The translations under genes were made by a program, and so were the position numbers. This document shows, one piece after another, positions 26,508 to 35,496 of a stretch of DNA of 64,000 nt. Positions within the stretch are counted from its first letter, which is position 1. Each line of letters starts with the position of its first letter. Origin of the DNA: Pseudomonas sp. Leaf48. GTDB lineage: Bacteria; Pseudomonadota; Gammaproteobacteria; Pseudomonadales; Pseudomonadaceae. The stretch lies in NCBI RefSeq assembly GCF_001421885.1, contig NZ_LMLH01000012.1:333905-397904 (forward strand), written 5' to 3'. A model generated the notes under the pieces. The model had not been told where the DNA came from and made no database searches. It saw nothing but the letters and a program-made list of their open reading frames with translations.

Positions 26508-27797
26508 TTACGGCAGTTCGTGGCAGGCGTAGAACGCGCTCAGCACTTTGACCAGGTGCGCCAGGTCATGACTGCCGCACAGTTCGCGGATCGAGTGCAT
26601 GGCGAAGGTCGGCAGGCCGATATCCACGGTGCGCACGCCCAGATGGCTGGCGGTGATCGGGCCGATGGTCGAGCCACAACCCATGTCGCTGCGCACCACG
26701 AAGCTTTGTACTGGCACTTCTTCAGCCATGCACAGATGACGGAAGAACCCGGCGGTTTCGCTGTTGGTTGCGTAACGCTGGTTGCTGTTGACCTTGATCA
26801 CCGGCCCGGCGTTGAGTTTCGGGCCGTGGTTGGCGTCGTGCTTGTCGGCGTAGTTGGGATGTACGCCGTGGGCGTTGTCCGCCGAGACCAGCAGGGATTT
26901 CTGAATGGTACGTACGAATTCATCACCTTCGGGCAACAGGCGGCGCAAGGTTTGTTCGAGCATGGGGCCATCGGCACCGCAGGCCGAGCACGAGCCGACC
27001 TCTTCGTGGTCGTTGCACACCAGCACGCAGGTCTCGTCGGTATCGGCGCTCAGCAGCGCTTGCAGGCCGGCGTAGCACGACAGCAGGTTGTCCAGGCGCG
27101 CGCCAGCAATGAAGTCGCCATGCAGGCCGATGACCGCGGCGCTCTGAGTGTCGTAGAAGCTCAACTCGTAATCGAGGACTACGTCGGCGTTCAGGCCATG
27201 TTCCAGAGCGAGTTGGTTGGTGAGCACCGCGCGGAAGTCTACGCGCTCGTCGCCGGCGAATTGCGCCAGGATCGGCGGCAGCTCGGTCTGGGCGTTGATC
27301 GCCCAGCCCATGTTGGCTTCGCGATTGAGGTGAATGGCCAGGTTCGGAATGATCGCAATCGGGGCCTTGAAGTCGATGAGCTGGCTCTCGACCTTGCCAT
27401 CGCGGCGGAACGTCACGCGGCCGGCCAGGGAGAGGTCACGGTCGAACCAGGGGGCCAGCAGTGCGCCGCCATACACTTCGACGCCCAACTGCCAGAAACC
27501 CTGGCGTTGCAGTTCCGGCTGCGGTTTGACCCGCAGGCACGGGCTGTCGGTGTGGGCGCCCACCAGTCGGATACCGCCGTGCAGCGGCGAGTGCCGGCCC
27601 ATTTTGATTGCGACAATCGAGGAGTCGTTACGGGTGACGTAGTAGCGGCCGTTGGCTTCGGTATTCCACGGTTCGCGTTCGTCGAGGCGTTGATAGCCCG
27701 CCGCTTCCAGACGCTGGACCAGGCTGGCGGTGGCATGGAATGGGGTAGGGGAGGCCTTGAGGAAGTCGATCAGGCCTTGGTTCAACTCTTCGCGCAT
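26508..27797 (-). CDS. apeB: M18 family aminopeptidase
   Basis: A 429-residue metallopeptidase that removes N-terminal acidic residues from peptides. Metal-binding regions are visible in [14 protein letters not shown] (first His and Asp), CNDHEEVGS (Glu pair) and the C-terminal [15 protein letters not shown] 27797 (MREELNQG) has TGGAGC 8 bases upstream; the longer in-frame reading lacks a site. The length matches Pseudomonas ApeB. Confidence 0.94.
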   Translation of the reverse strand: MREELNQGLIDFLKASPTPFHATASLVQRLEAAGYQRLDEREPWNTEANGRYYVTRNDSSIVAIKMGRHSPLHGGIRLVGAHTDSPCLRVKPQPELQRQGFWQLGVEVYGGALLAPWFDRDLSLAGRVTFRRDGKVESQLIDFKAPIAIIPNLAIHLNREANMGWAINAQTELPPILAQFAGDERVDFRAVLTNQLALEHGLNADVVLDYELSFYDTQSAAVIGLHGDFIAGARLDNLLSCYAGLQALLSADTDETCVLVCNDHEEVGSCSACGADGPMLEQTLRRLLPEGDEFVRTIQKSLLVSADNAHGVHPNYADKHDANHGPKLNAGPVIKVNSNQRYATNSETAGFFRHLCMAEEVPVQSFVVRSDMGCGSTIGPITASHLGVRTVDIGLPTFAMHSIRELCGSHDLAHLVKVLSAFYACHELP

Positions 27798-27899
27798 AAG
27801 TAGCTCCAGACAGCAATGGCGCCAGTTTAACGTATTGGCCATTGAATTGGCGCTGGAGTGCGGGGTGGCGTGGCGCCAGGATTGAATCTTGAGAACATC

Positions 27900-28001
27900 C
27901 TGTAGGAGCGAGCACGCTCGCGATGGACGTGAACGATAACGCGGGCTGTCTGATTCCCCGCGGTGTTCAGATGTCCATCGCGAGCATGCTCGCTCCTACA
28001 G
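27900..28001. repeat. REP doublet
   Basis: TGTAGGAGCGAGCACGCTCG and its inverse around a GC-rich centre, between rluA and apeB. Confidence 0.9.
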
Positions 28002-28018
28002 GGGGTTTTGCATTTGCT

Positions 28019-28654
28019 TTAGAAGGGTGCCGGGCACTCGAAGCGCAAGCGCTCGCCGCTTTGCGGATGAGTAAAACTGAGCATGCTCGCGTGCAGGCAC
28101 AGGCGCGGCCAGGCCGCCAGTGCCTGCTCATGGGCATAGAGGCCGTCACCCAACAGCGGATGGCCGATGGACAGCATGTGCACGCGCAACTGATGGGAGC
28201 GGCCGGTTATCGGCGTCAGTTCAACGCGACACCAGTCGCCGCAACGTTCCAGCACACGCCAGAAGGTCAGGGCGTTTTTGCCGAATTCGTGGTCGACCAC
28301 ATGGCGCGGCTTGGTTGGCGGATCGTAGCGCAATGGCAGATCGATGCTACCGCTGTCGAGCTCAGGTTGACCCCAACACAAGGCGGTGTAGGCCTTTTCG
28401 GTTTCGCGGTCATGAAATTGCCGAGACAACTCACGATGTGTGTCCGGATCGCGGGCGAGCAGGATGATGCCGGAAGTTTCCCAGTCCAGGCGATGGACGA
28501 TTCGCGCTTCGGGGTAGCCGTTTTCCTGCAGGCGGGTAATCAGGCAATCCTTGTTGTCATCGGCCCGGCCAGGGACGGAGAGCAGCAAGGTTGGTTTGTT
28601 CACCACCAGGACGGCGGCGTCCTGATGGATGATGTGGACGTTGGACAACGGCAT
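28019..28654 (-). CDS. rluA: RluA-type pseudouridine synthase
   Basis: A 211-residue RNA-modifying enzyme. The catalytic motif IVHRLDWETSGI contains the nucleophile Asp, and ITGRSHQLRVHM is the second family motif. It isomerises specific uridines in 23S rRNA and some tRNAs if it is a true RluA. ATG 28654 (MPLSNVHI) has GAGG 9-12 bases upstream; a longer reading through the REP region is not supported. It lies downstream of minE with a REP element between them. Confidence 0.9.
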   Translation of the reverse strand: MPLSNVHIIHQDAAVLVVNKPTLLLSVPGRADDNKDCLITRLQENGYPEARIVHRLDWETSGIILLARDPDTHRELSRQFHDRETEKAYTALCWGQPELDSGSIDLPLRYDPPTKPRHVVDHEFGKNALTFWRVLERCGDWCRVELTPITGRSHQLRVHMLSIGHPLLGDGLYAHEQALAAWPRLCLHASMLSFTHPQSGERLRFECPAPF

Positions 28655-28679
28655 TAAAACAGCCTCGTAACAAACGCCA

Positions 28680-28827
28680 ACGGCGGCTCGATGACTTGAC
28701 TCCTTGATTGTAGGAGCTGGCTTGCCAGCGATGGCATCGACGCGTTGTATCAGATACAACGCGCTGTCTGCATCGCCAGCAAGCCGGCTCCTACGAAAAA
28801 GGTGCGCTCAAGTCATCGAGCCGCCGT
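28680..28827. repeat. REP element enclosed by a 20-base perfect inverted repeat
   Basis: ACGGCGGCTCGATGACTTGA (28680-28699) is exactly complementary to 28808-28827. Between them is a REP doublet (28709-28794) of the GTAGGAGCTGGCTTGCCAGC family. Such a long outer repeat is unusual for REPs in this window. Confidence 0.9.
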
Positions 28828-28844
28828 GGCTCCAGCCGGATCGA

Positions 28845-29099
28845 CTAGCGATCAGGCAGGGTGATATTGAGTTCCAGAATCGAGCAACTGCCCTGGCTTT
28901 CCAGTGCGACGTGCACGTCATCGGACCCGATATTGACGTACTTGCGGATCACCTCCACCAGTTCCTTCTGCAAGGCCGGCAGGTAGTCCGGGGTGCTGCG
29001 TTGGCCGCGTTCGTGCGCCACGATGATCTGTAGACGCTCTTTCGCTACCGACGCGGTGCTTTGCTTTTTGTTGGCACGAAAGAAGTCAAAAAGGTTCAT
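28845..29099 (-). CDS. minE: Cell division topological specificity factor MinE
   Basis: An 84-residue protein. The N-terminal membrane-targeting and anti-MinCD helix ([22 protein letters not shown]) is followed by the dimerisation domain. It drives MinD off the membrane to set up pole-to-pole oscillation. It starts three bases after the minD stop, so it is translationally coupled. Confidence 0.97.
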   Translation of the reverse strand: MNLFDFFRANKKQSTASVAKERLQIIVAHERGQRSTPDYLPALQKELVEVIRKYVNIGSDDVHVALESQGSCSILELNITLPDR

Positions 29100-29102
29100 T
29101 GC

Positions 29103-29915
29103 TTAGTTGCCTCCAAACAGGCGCTCGAAGAATCCCTTCTTCTGTACATCGAGGAATCGATGATCCACGGTCTTGCCCAGCAGGCGGTCAACGGTATCGC
29201 TGTAGGCCTGGCCGGCATCGCTCTGGTCGTCGAGAATCACCGGAACACCCTGGTTGGATGCCTTGAGCACCGCCTGGGATTCAGGGATCACGCCGAGCAG
29301 GGCCACCGAGAGGATTTCCTTGACGTCTTCTACGCCGAGCATTTCGCCTTTGCTCACACGTTCCGGGTGGTAACGGGTAATCAGCAGGTGTTCCTTGATC
29401 GGGTCTTCGCCGCGTTCAGCGCGACGGGACTTGCTGGCCAGCAGGCCGAGCATGCGATCGGAGTCACGTACCGAGGACACTTCAGGGTTGGTCACGACGA
29501 TCGCTTCGTCAGCGAAGTACATGGCCAGGTGGGCGCCTTTCTCGATGCCCGCCGGCGAGTCGCAGACCACGAACTCGAAGTCTTCCTTGAGTTGCATCAG
29601 GACCTTTTCCACGCCTTCGACGGTCAGCGCGTCTTTGTCGCGGGTCTGGCTGGCAGCCAGGACGTAGAGGTTTTCCAGGCGCTTGTCTTTGATCAGGGCC
29701 TGTTGCAGGTTCGCTTCGCCGTTGACCACGTTGACGAAGTCGTAAACCACGCGGCGCTCGCACCCCATGATCAGGTCAAGGTTACGCAAACCGACGTCGA
29801 AGTCGACGATGACTGTTTTGTGGCCACGCAGAGCGAGACCGGTACCGATAGCGGCGCTGGTGGTGGTCTTACCCACACCACCCTTGCCGGATGTAACCAC
29901 GAGAATCTTGGCCAA
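29103..29915 (-). CDS. minD: Septum site-determining ATPase MinD
   Basis: A 270-residue membrane-associated ATPase. The deviant Walker A motif GKGGVGKT is at residues 10-17 (Lys11, Lys16). A C-terminal amphipathic membrane-targeting helix is seen in FFERLFGGN. It recruits MinC to the poles to block FtsZ rings. It lies between minC (200 bases upstream) and minE. Confidence 0.98.
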   Translation of the reverse strand: MAKILVVTSGKGGVGKTTTSAAIGTGLALRGHKTVIVDFDVGLRNLDLIMGCERRVVYDFVNVVNGEANLQQALIKDKRLENLYVLAASQTRDKDALTVEGVEKVLMQLKEDFEFVVCDSPAGIEKGAHLAMYFADEAIVVTNPEVSSVRDSDRMLGLLASKSRRAERGEDPIKEHLLITRYHPERVSKGEMLGVEDVKEILSVALLGVIPESQAVLKASNQGVPVILDDQSDAGQAYSDTVDRLLGKTVDHRFLDVQKKGFFERLFGGN

Positions 29916-30116
29916 GGTGTTTCACCCCTAAGGAAAAGGACTTTTTTAGCCCCTGAAAAACATCTCTTGAAAACTACTGCAGTTGGACAGCCTTGGCTGG
30001 AATTTGGCCGCAGACGGCGTTTACCCCCGGTAAACACTGCTTGTAGCCTTTTTCCTACTTCGTTTGAGCCGTTTTCGCTACGTTTTAGAGATGATTGGAA
30101 AATGCGGCAGTATCCG

Positions 30117-30854
30117 TTAAAGACGAATGATGTTCAACACATCGCCCGACAGGCTGACCTGCACGCCCGAACCCCACAGGGGATCACGTCGCAGATCTTC
30201 GGAAACCTTGTAATGACCGGCAATGGAAATCAGCTCAGCGCTCATTTGCTGACAGAAAATTCTGGCCTTGGTGTCTCCCTTGACGCCAGCCAGCACACGA
30301 CCACGCATAGGACCGTATACATGGATGTTGCCATCGGCGAGAAGTTCCGCCCCGGGGCTGACCGAGGAAATCACTACCAGATCGCTGCCCTGGGCGTAGA
30401 TCTGCTGGCCACCGCGCACGGGCGAGGTGATGATTTTGGTCGGCTTGATGGTCGGCTCGGGCGGTTTTTCCGGTTTTTTCTTCGGTTGGCCTTCGCTCAG
30501 GTCCAGCGTGCGCTCCCTGGCACCTGATGGTGGCAGCACCGGCAGGTCGACCGCGATGGCGGCCGCGATGTCTTCAATGCGGCTGGCACGGATCGCCAGG
30601 GTGCGCAGGCCGTGTTGGCGGCACACGCGCATCATCGCGGGCAGGTCGACAGCCCCTTCGCTGGCCGGGAGCTTGTCCAGGGCCAGTACCAGCGGCGCGT
30701 TGCTGAAGAAGTTGGGCGCCTGGGCAACCTTGGCAGCCAGTTGCCGATCAAGGCTTTCGAGGTCGTTACGGGCCAGTTCCAGCACCGTAATGGCCAGCAT
30801 GCTGCCCTTCAACTGGAACACGGGATCTTGGTCTAGCGGTTCGGTTTGGCTCAT
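30117..30854 (-). CDS. minC: Septum site-determining inhibitor MinC
   Basis: A 245-residue FtsZ inhibitor. The N-terminal domain ([11 protein letters not shown]) is joined by a flexible, proline- and lysine-rich linker ([15 protein letters not shown]) to a beta-helical C-terminal domain ([16 protein letters not shown]) that binds MinD. ATG 30854 (MSQTEPL) matches the family start. The 200 bases between minC and minD may hold a separate minD promoter. Confidence 0.96.
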   Translation of the reverse strand: MSQTEPLDQDPVFQLKGSMLAITVLELARNDLESLDRQLAAKVAQAPNFFSNAPLVLALDKLPASEGAVDLPAMMRVCRQHGLRTLAIRASRIEDIAAAIAVDLPVLPPSGARERTLDLSEGQPKKKPEKPPEPTIKPTKIITSPVRGGQQIYAQGSDLVVISSVSPGAELLADGNIHVYGPMRGRVLAGVKGDTKARIFCQQMSAELISIAGHYKVSEDLRRDPLWGSGVQVSLSGDVLNIIRL

Positions 30855-30972
30855 GGTCGGCATACAACGACTTGTCACTAAAAGTGCCGAGACTTATAAC
30901 GAGAACGCCCGCAGGCCGCAAGCCGGGTCGAACGATGTAGAATGCGCGGCCACTGTCATTGCGGAAGCTTTA

Positions 30973-31905
30973 ATGGATCGCCCGAGTTTTCAAAAATCTT
31001 TTCTTTCTCCACGTTTCTGGCCGCTGTGGTGTGGCCTGGGGCTGTTGTGGCTGATCGTCCAGTTGCCGTATCCGGCATTGCTGTGGATCGGTCGCGTGCT
31101 GGGCGCATTGATGTATCGGGTGGCCGGCGACAGACGGCGCATCGCCAAGCGCAATCTGGAGCTGTGTTTCCCTGAAAAGAGTACGGCCGAGCGCAAGCGC
31201 CTGCTCAAGGAGAACTTCGCCTCCACCGGTATCGCCTTTTTCGAGATGGCGATGAGCTGGTGGTGGTCGCGCAAGCGCCTGGCGAGCCTGGCCCACATCG
31301 AAGGGCTGGAGCATCTGCAGCAGGCACAGCGCGAGGGCAAGGGTGTAATTCTGATGGCGCTGCATTTCACCACACTGGAGATCGGTGCTGCATTGCTCGG
31401 CCAACAGCACACCATTGACGGCATGTACCGTGAGCACAAGAACCCGCTGTTCGACTACATCCAGCGTCAGGGCCGCGAGCGGCACAACCTCGACTCGCTG
31501 GCCGTGGAGCGTGAGGACGTGCGCGGCATGCTCAAGCTGCTGCGTTCGGGCAGGGCGATCTGGTACGCACCGGATCAGGACTACGGCGCCAAGCAAAGTC
31601 TCTTCGTGCCGTTTTTCGGCATTCAGGCCGCGACGGTCACCGCCACCAGCAAGTTTGCCCGGTTGGGCAAGGCGCTGGTGGTGCCGTTCACCCAGGAACG
31701 CCTGGCGGATGGCAGTGGCTACCGTCTGGTGATTCATGCGCCACTCGAAGGCTTCCCGGGCGAAACCGAAGAGGCCGACTGCATCCGCATCAATCAATGG
31801 ATCGAAGGCGTTTTGCGTGAGCGTCCCGAGCAATACCTGTGGGCCCATCGCCGTTTCAAGAGTCGTCCGCCGGGCGAGCCCAAGCTGTACGCAAAGCGCC
31901 GTTGA
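30973..31905 (+). CDS. htrB2: Lipid A lauroyl-type acyltransferase (HtrB/LpxL family)
   Basis: A 310-residue inner-membrane enzyme that adds a secondary acyl chain to lipid A. One N-terminal membrane segment (LWCGLGLLWLIVQLPYPALL) is followed by the catalytic HxxxxE motif in HFTTLE and YAPDQDYG. It starts at ATG 30973, with a TAGAAT -10 box at 30938. It is divergent from minC. PA3242, called HtrB2 in P. aeruginosa, sits next to minC in the same way; the name is by synteny recalled from memory. Confidence 0.92.
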   Translation: MDRPSFQKSFLSPRFWPLWCGLGLLWLIVQLPYPALLWIGRVLGALMYRVAGDRRRIAKRNLELCFPEKSTAERKRLLKENFASTGIAFFEMAMSWWWSRKRLASLAHIEGLEHLQQAQREGKGVILMALHFTTLEIGAALLGQQHTIDGMYREHKNPLFDYIQRQGRERHNLDSLAVEREDVRGMLKLLRSGRAIWYAPDQDYGAKQSLFVPFFGIQAATVTATSKFARLGKALVVPFTQERLADGSGYRLVIHAPLEGFPGETEEADCIRINQWIEGVLRERPEQYLWAHRRFKSRPPGEPKLYAKRR

Positions 31906-31916
31906 ATCACGATCCC

Positions 31917-32018
31917 CTGTAGGAGCGAGCATGCTCGCGATGGTCGTCAACGATGACGCGGCAAACCTGACACCCCGTGGCGCTCTCAGGTTCATCGCGA
32001 GCAAGCTCGCTCCTACAG
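31917..32018. repeat. REP doublet
   Basis: CTGTAGGAGCGAGCATGCTC and its inverse, between the acyltransferase gene and the patatin gene. Confidence 0.9.
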
Positions 32019-32070
32019 GGGGAATAGGTCGAAACAACGAAATCCCATCAAGCACCAAGGAGCGTTGTGC

Positions 32071-33243
32071 ATGAGTCCAGGCGAACCGGTTACAGGTTTG
32101 ATTCTTTCCGGTGGCGGGGCTCGGGCGGCTTACCAGGTCGGAGTTCTGGCGGCGATAGCCGAGTTGTTGCCGCAGGGCGCGAATAATCCGTTTCCGGTGA
32201 TCGTCGGCACCTCGGCCGGGGCGATCAACGCGGTCAGCCTCGCCAGTGGGGCGATGGATTTTCGTGGTGCCATCGAGCGCCTCACCGCCTTCTGGCAGGG
32301 CTTTCGCAGCAATCAGGTGTTGCGCAGCGACTGGCCAGGGGTGATCGGCCAGGCCAGCCGTTTTATCAGCCACAGCCTGCTCGGTCTGGGTGCAAAAGTC
32401 CCGGTGGCCTTGCTCAACAGCTCACCGCTGCGGGATTTGCTCAACGACAAATTGCACCTGAACGGCATTGCCGACGCCATCGCGCAACAACAGTTGCAGG
32501 CCGTGGCGGTCACGGCGTTTGGCTATGAGTCGGGTCAGGCCGTCACCTTCTATCAGGGCGGTGGCACCATCAACCCGTGGTTGCGTCATCGGCGCATTGG
32601 CGTGCCTGTCCGCTTGTCCGTTGAACACTTGCTGGCCAGTTCAGCCATTCCATTGCTGTTCGCTCCGGTGAAAATCGGTGAAGAATATTTCGGCGACGGT
32701 GCGGTGCGCCAATCGGCACCGATCAGCCCGGCCCTCCACCTGGGCGCCAACCGGGTGCTGGTGGTGGGCGTCAGCGGCAATCCACGCGGCGTCGACCCGC
32801 TACAGCCCCGGCAAGGGGCCTACAGCGGCCAGCAGCCAACGTTGGCGCAGATCGGTGGGCACATGCTCAACAGTACATTCATCGACAGCCTGGAAAGCGA
32901 CATTGAATTGTTGCAACGCCTGAACCAGTTCAGTCACCTGCTGCCTAGCGGCACACCGGCTCGAGCACTGGGGGTGGCGCCGGTGGAGGTGCTGGTGATT
33001 TCGCCCAGTCAGCCGATCGACGAGATTGCTGCGCGCCATCGTCAGGAATTGCCGGCGGCGTTGCGCCTGTTTTTGCGCGGGCCGGGTGCGACCAAGACCA
33101 GCGGGGCAGGGGTGCTGAGTTATTTGTTGTTCGAGGCGGGGTATTGCAGCGAGTTGATCGAACTGGGACGGCGTGACGCGTTGGCCAAGAAGGCTGAGTT
33201 GTGCCGGTTTCTGGGGTTGGCGCAGCCGGTGGTTTCGGCCTGA
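32071..33243 (+). CDS. Patatin-like phospholipase
   Basis: A 390-residue lipid acyl hydrolase. The oxyanion loop GGGARAAYQVG and the nucleophile elbow GTSAG (Ser48) are near the N-terminus, and the catalytic aspartate is in FGDGAVRQSAP (DGA rather than the usual DGG). No signal peptide is present. ATG 32071 has AGGAG nine bases upstream. Substrates are probably phospholipids at the inner membrane. Confidence 0.92.
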   Translation: MSPGEPVTGLILSGGGARAAYQVGVLAAIAELLPQGANNPFPVIVGTSAGAINAVSLASGAMDFRGAIERLTAFWQGFRSNQVLRSDWPGVIGQASRFISHSLLGLGAKVPVALLNSSPLRDLLNDKLHLNGIADAIAQQQLQAVAVTAFGYESGQAVTFYQGGGTINPWLRHRRIGVPVRLSVEHLLASSAIPLLFAPVKIGEEYFGDGAVRQSAPISPALHLGANRVLVVGVSGNPRGVDPLQPRQGAYSGQQPTLAQIGGHMLNSTFIDSLESDIELLQRLNQFSHLLPSGTPARALGVAPVEVLVISPSQPIDEIAARHRQELPAALRLFLRGPGATKTSGAGVLSYLLFEAGYCSELIELGRRDALAKKAELCRFLGLAQPVVSA

Positions 33244-33284
33244 GATCGCTAGTGCGGCGTGCTCTCACATGGACACGCGGTCAA

Positions 33285-33387
33285 TTGCAGGAGCGAGCCT
33301 GCTCGCGATGGTCGTTAACGATGACGCTGGGGGCCTGACACCCCCGTGGCGCTCTCTGGTCCATCGCTAGCAGGCAAGCTCCCACAA
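33285..33387. repeat. Degenerate REP doublet
   Basis: GCAGGAGCGAGCCTGCTCGC faces CATCGCTAGCAGGCAAGCTC, so the two arms come from different REP subfamilies. It lies between the patatin gene and the end of the first outer-membrane channel gene. Confidence 0.8.
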
Positions 33388-33389
33388 AA

Positions 33390-34175
33390 TCAGAAGTGAA
33401 CCTTGACCAGGAAGCTGGTCACGCTCTGATCAGTCTTGAAGCCCTGACTGTCTTCGATACCGTACTTGTTCTTCCAGTAGTCATACTCAACACCCACGTA
33501 CAGCTGCTTTTCGCCGAAATGCAGCGCCTTGCCCAGGTCGTATTTGACCTGTGGGTTGAAGTGCAGGTTGGCGTGGTATTCGCCTTTACTGTTGACGTCG
33601 TTGTCGACGACCCAGTCCATGAAACCGTCGATCAGCACGTCCGAGCCACCCACCGGAATGGTGTAGGACCAGGCCGGAGTGATCTGCCAGACATCGTCAC
33701 CCGGACGGTCGCCTTCGGTATGGCGGTTGTAGAAGTTCAACTGGAAGTAGTCGAAACCAGGGATTGCCAGGTCGAAACCAGGGCCGATCAGGTACGACTC
33801 GGTATCGTCTTCGCCAAATTCGTACGTCATGGCCAGCAGCACGTCTTTGATCGGGCCAAACTCAAACTTCTGATCGAAGATCTTGTTGAACGACAAACGC
33901 GGGCTGAGCTCGCCGTAGTGGGTGTTCTCACCCGCGAAGGCGTCTTCCTTGCCGTTGTAGAAAATCTTGTCGATGAAGAAGAAGTTGTCGCCGTATTTCC
34001 AGCCATCGGCGTGCTCGAAGGTCACGGTCTGCTGAATGCGCGGGTTGACCTGGAAGTCCTTGCCGTAGAGGTAGGTCAGGCTGTTGGTCTGCCATTGCAG
34101 CAAGTCGCCGGCCATGGCCTGGCCCCCCGCCAACATCGATCCTGCCAGCATCAGGCTAGTGCACGTACGTTTCAT
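33390..34175 (-). CDS. Tsx/OmpK-family outer-membrane channel, copy 1
   Basis: A 261-residue secreted beta-barrel protein. A signal peptide ends at AMA/GDLL, and the C-terminus FLVKVHF ends in Phe as outer-membrane barrels do. It resembles OmpK/Tsx, the nucleoside-specific channels. A near-paralogue of identical length lies 379 bases upstream on the same strand. The adjacent purine catabolic genes suggest nucleosides, purines or related compounds as cargo. That is inference from context plus the family. Confidence 0.9.
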   Translation of the reverse strand: MKRTCTSLMLAGSMLAGGQAMAGDLLQWQTNSLTYLYGKDFQVNPRIQQTVTFEHADGWKYGDNFFFIDKIFYNGKEDAFAGENTHYGELSPRLSFNKIFDQKFEFGPIKDVLLAMTYEFGEDDTESYLIGPGFDLAIPGFDYFQLNFYNRHTEGDRPGDDVWQITPAWSYTIPVGGSDVLIDGFMDWVVDNDVNSKGEYHANLHFNPQVKYDLGKALHFGEKQLYVGVEYDYWKNKYGIEDSQGFKTDQSVTSFLVKVHF

Positions 34176-34554
34176 TCGGTTGCTCCCAAAATGTAGGTGG
34201 TTCCACGTTATTTTTTTAAGGTCGGCGCTCTGGTGTGGCGCCTTATATCTGCAGCTACAAAAAAATCATCCGTTCGGTCAGCTTTAGTGCTGTTAGCAAG
34301 AGCTGCGCCAAGGCTTTCAGAAAACAAAAAAACTCCCGCTCGGCTGCGCAAAAACAGCCGATTGAGAGTGATTACCGGGTGCCTTGGTACCGTCCAGAGC
34401 CGGGGTAAGTTGGCTTTTTGGTCAGGAATTAAATCCGGGCTTTTTTTTAAAGCGGATTCAGGCGGCCGCGGAGAATACTGACTCCTCGGCCAGGTCTCAA
34501 GTGCCCCGCAACGGCGCACCGACGACATGTTTGGGGCACGGTTGCGGGTGAGCA
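34176..34554. other. Intergenic region between the two outer-membrane channel genes
   Basis: No gene is supported. It contains a GTGCCCC/GGGGCAC inverted repeat (34501-34539) just after the stop of the upstream copy, an eight-T run at 34443, and an AT-rich stretch before copy 1 that may be its promoter. Confidence 0.6.
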
Positions 34555-35340
34555 TCAGAAATGCACCTTCAGCAGCAGGCTGGTGGTGTTTTCGTTGGTA
34601 TCGAATCGGGACGTGTTCTCGATGCCGTATTTATCTTTCCAGTAGCTGTATTCGGCGCCGACGTAGACCTGCTTCTCACGCCAGCCCAGGGCTTTGCCCA
34701 GGTCGTATTTGATCTGTGGGTTGAAGTGCAGGTTGGCGTGATAGGTGCCGTGGGCGTTCTGGTCGTTGTCCACCACCCAGTCGATGTAACCGTCGAGCAA
34801 CAGGTTCGAGTTGCCCAATGGAAGGGTGTAGGACCAGGCCGGGGTGATTTGCCAGACGTCGTCGCCGGGACGTGCCCCTTCGGTCTGGCGATAATAGAAG
34901 TTCAAGGTAAAAAAGTTGAAGCCCGGTACTGCCAGGTCGAAACCCGGGCCGATCAGGTAGGCCTCGGTGTCGTCTTCGCCGTTCTCGTAGGTCATGGCCA
35001 GCAGCACATCCTTGATCGGGCCGAATTCGAAACGGCGGTCGAGGATCTTGCCCAAGGACAGGCGCGGACTGAACTCGCCGTAATAGGCGTGAACGCCTTT
35101 GTTGCGGTCTTTCTCGCCGTTGTAATAGGTGCTGTCGACGAACAGGAAGTTGTCGCCGTACTTCCAGCGATCGGCATGTTCGAAGGTCACCGTCTGCTGG
35201 ATCGACGGGTTGACCGCGAAGTCCTTGCCGTACAGATAGCTCAGGCTGTTGGTTTGCCACAGCAGTAGATCGCCGGCCATGGCCTGGCTGGCCGCCAGAA
35301 GCCCACCGCCCAACAGCATGCTGGTTTGTGTCCGAATCAT
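34555..35340 (-). CDS. Tsx/OmpK-family outer-membrane channel, copy 2
   Basis: A 261-residue barrel protein clearly homologous along its whole length to its downstream neighbour (shared WQTNSL-YLYGKDF, GPIKDVLLAMTYE, DDVWQITPAWSYT and LLKVHF). Signal peptide ends AMA. ATG 35340 has GGGAGC 8 bases upstream; a longer in-frame reading would run through the REP element and is rejected. Differences cluster in likely loops (for instance YYNGEKDRNKGVHA), which suggests the two differ in specificity. Confidence 0.9.
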   Translation of the reverse strand: MIRTQTSMLLGGGLLAASQAMAGDLLLWQTNSLSYLYGKDFAVNPSIQQTVTFEHADRWKYGDNFLFVDSTYYNGEKDRNKGVHAYYGEFSPRLSLGKILDRRFEFGPIKDVLLAMTYENGEDDTEAYLIGPGFDLAVPGFNFFTLNFYYRQTEGARPGDDVWQITPAWSYTLPLGNSNLLLDGYIDWVVDNDQNAHGTYHANLHFNPQIKYDLGKALGWREKQVYVGAEYSYWKDKYGIENTSRFDTNENTTSLLLKVHF

Positions 35341-35386
35341 CTGTTGCTCCCTATTTTTCTTGTTTTCAAGGCGCAGGAACCCCCCT

Positions 35387-35476
35387 TGTGGGAGCGGGCT
35401 TGCTCGCGAAAGCGGTTTGCCAGTCAACATTGATGTTGGATGTGCCGACCTCTTCGCGAGCAAGCCCGCTCCCACA
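35387..35476. repeat. REP doublet
   Basis: TGTGGGAGCGGGCTTGCTCG and its inverse lie between the purine permease gene and copy 2 of the channel genes. Confidence 0.9.
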
Positions 35477-35496
35477 GGGTTCTGTGTCGTTAGTTG

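Noticed and set aside
29061..30527. Plus-strand frame across minE, minD and minC
   Set aside because: Antisense to three certain cell-division genes.
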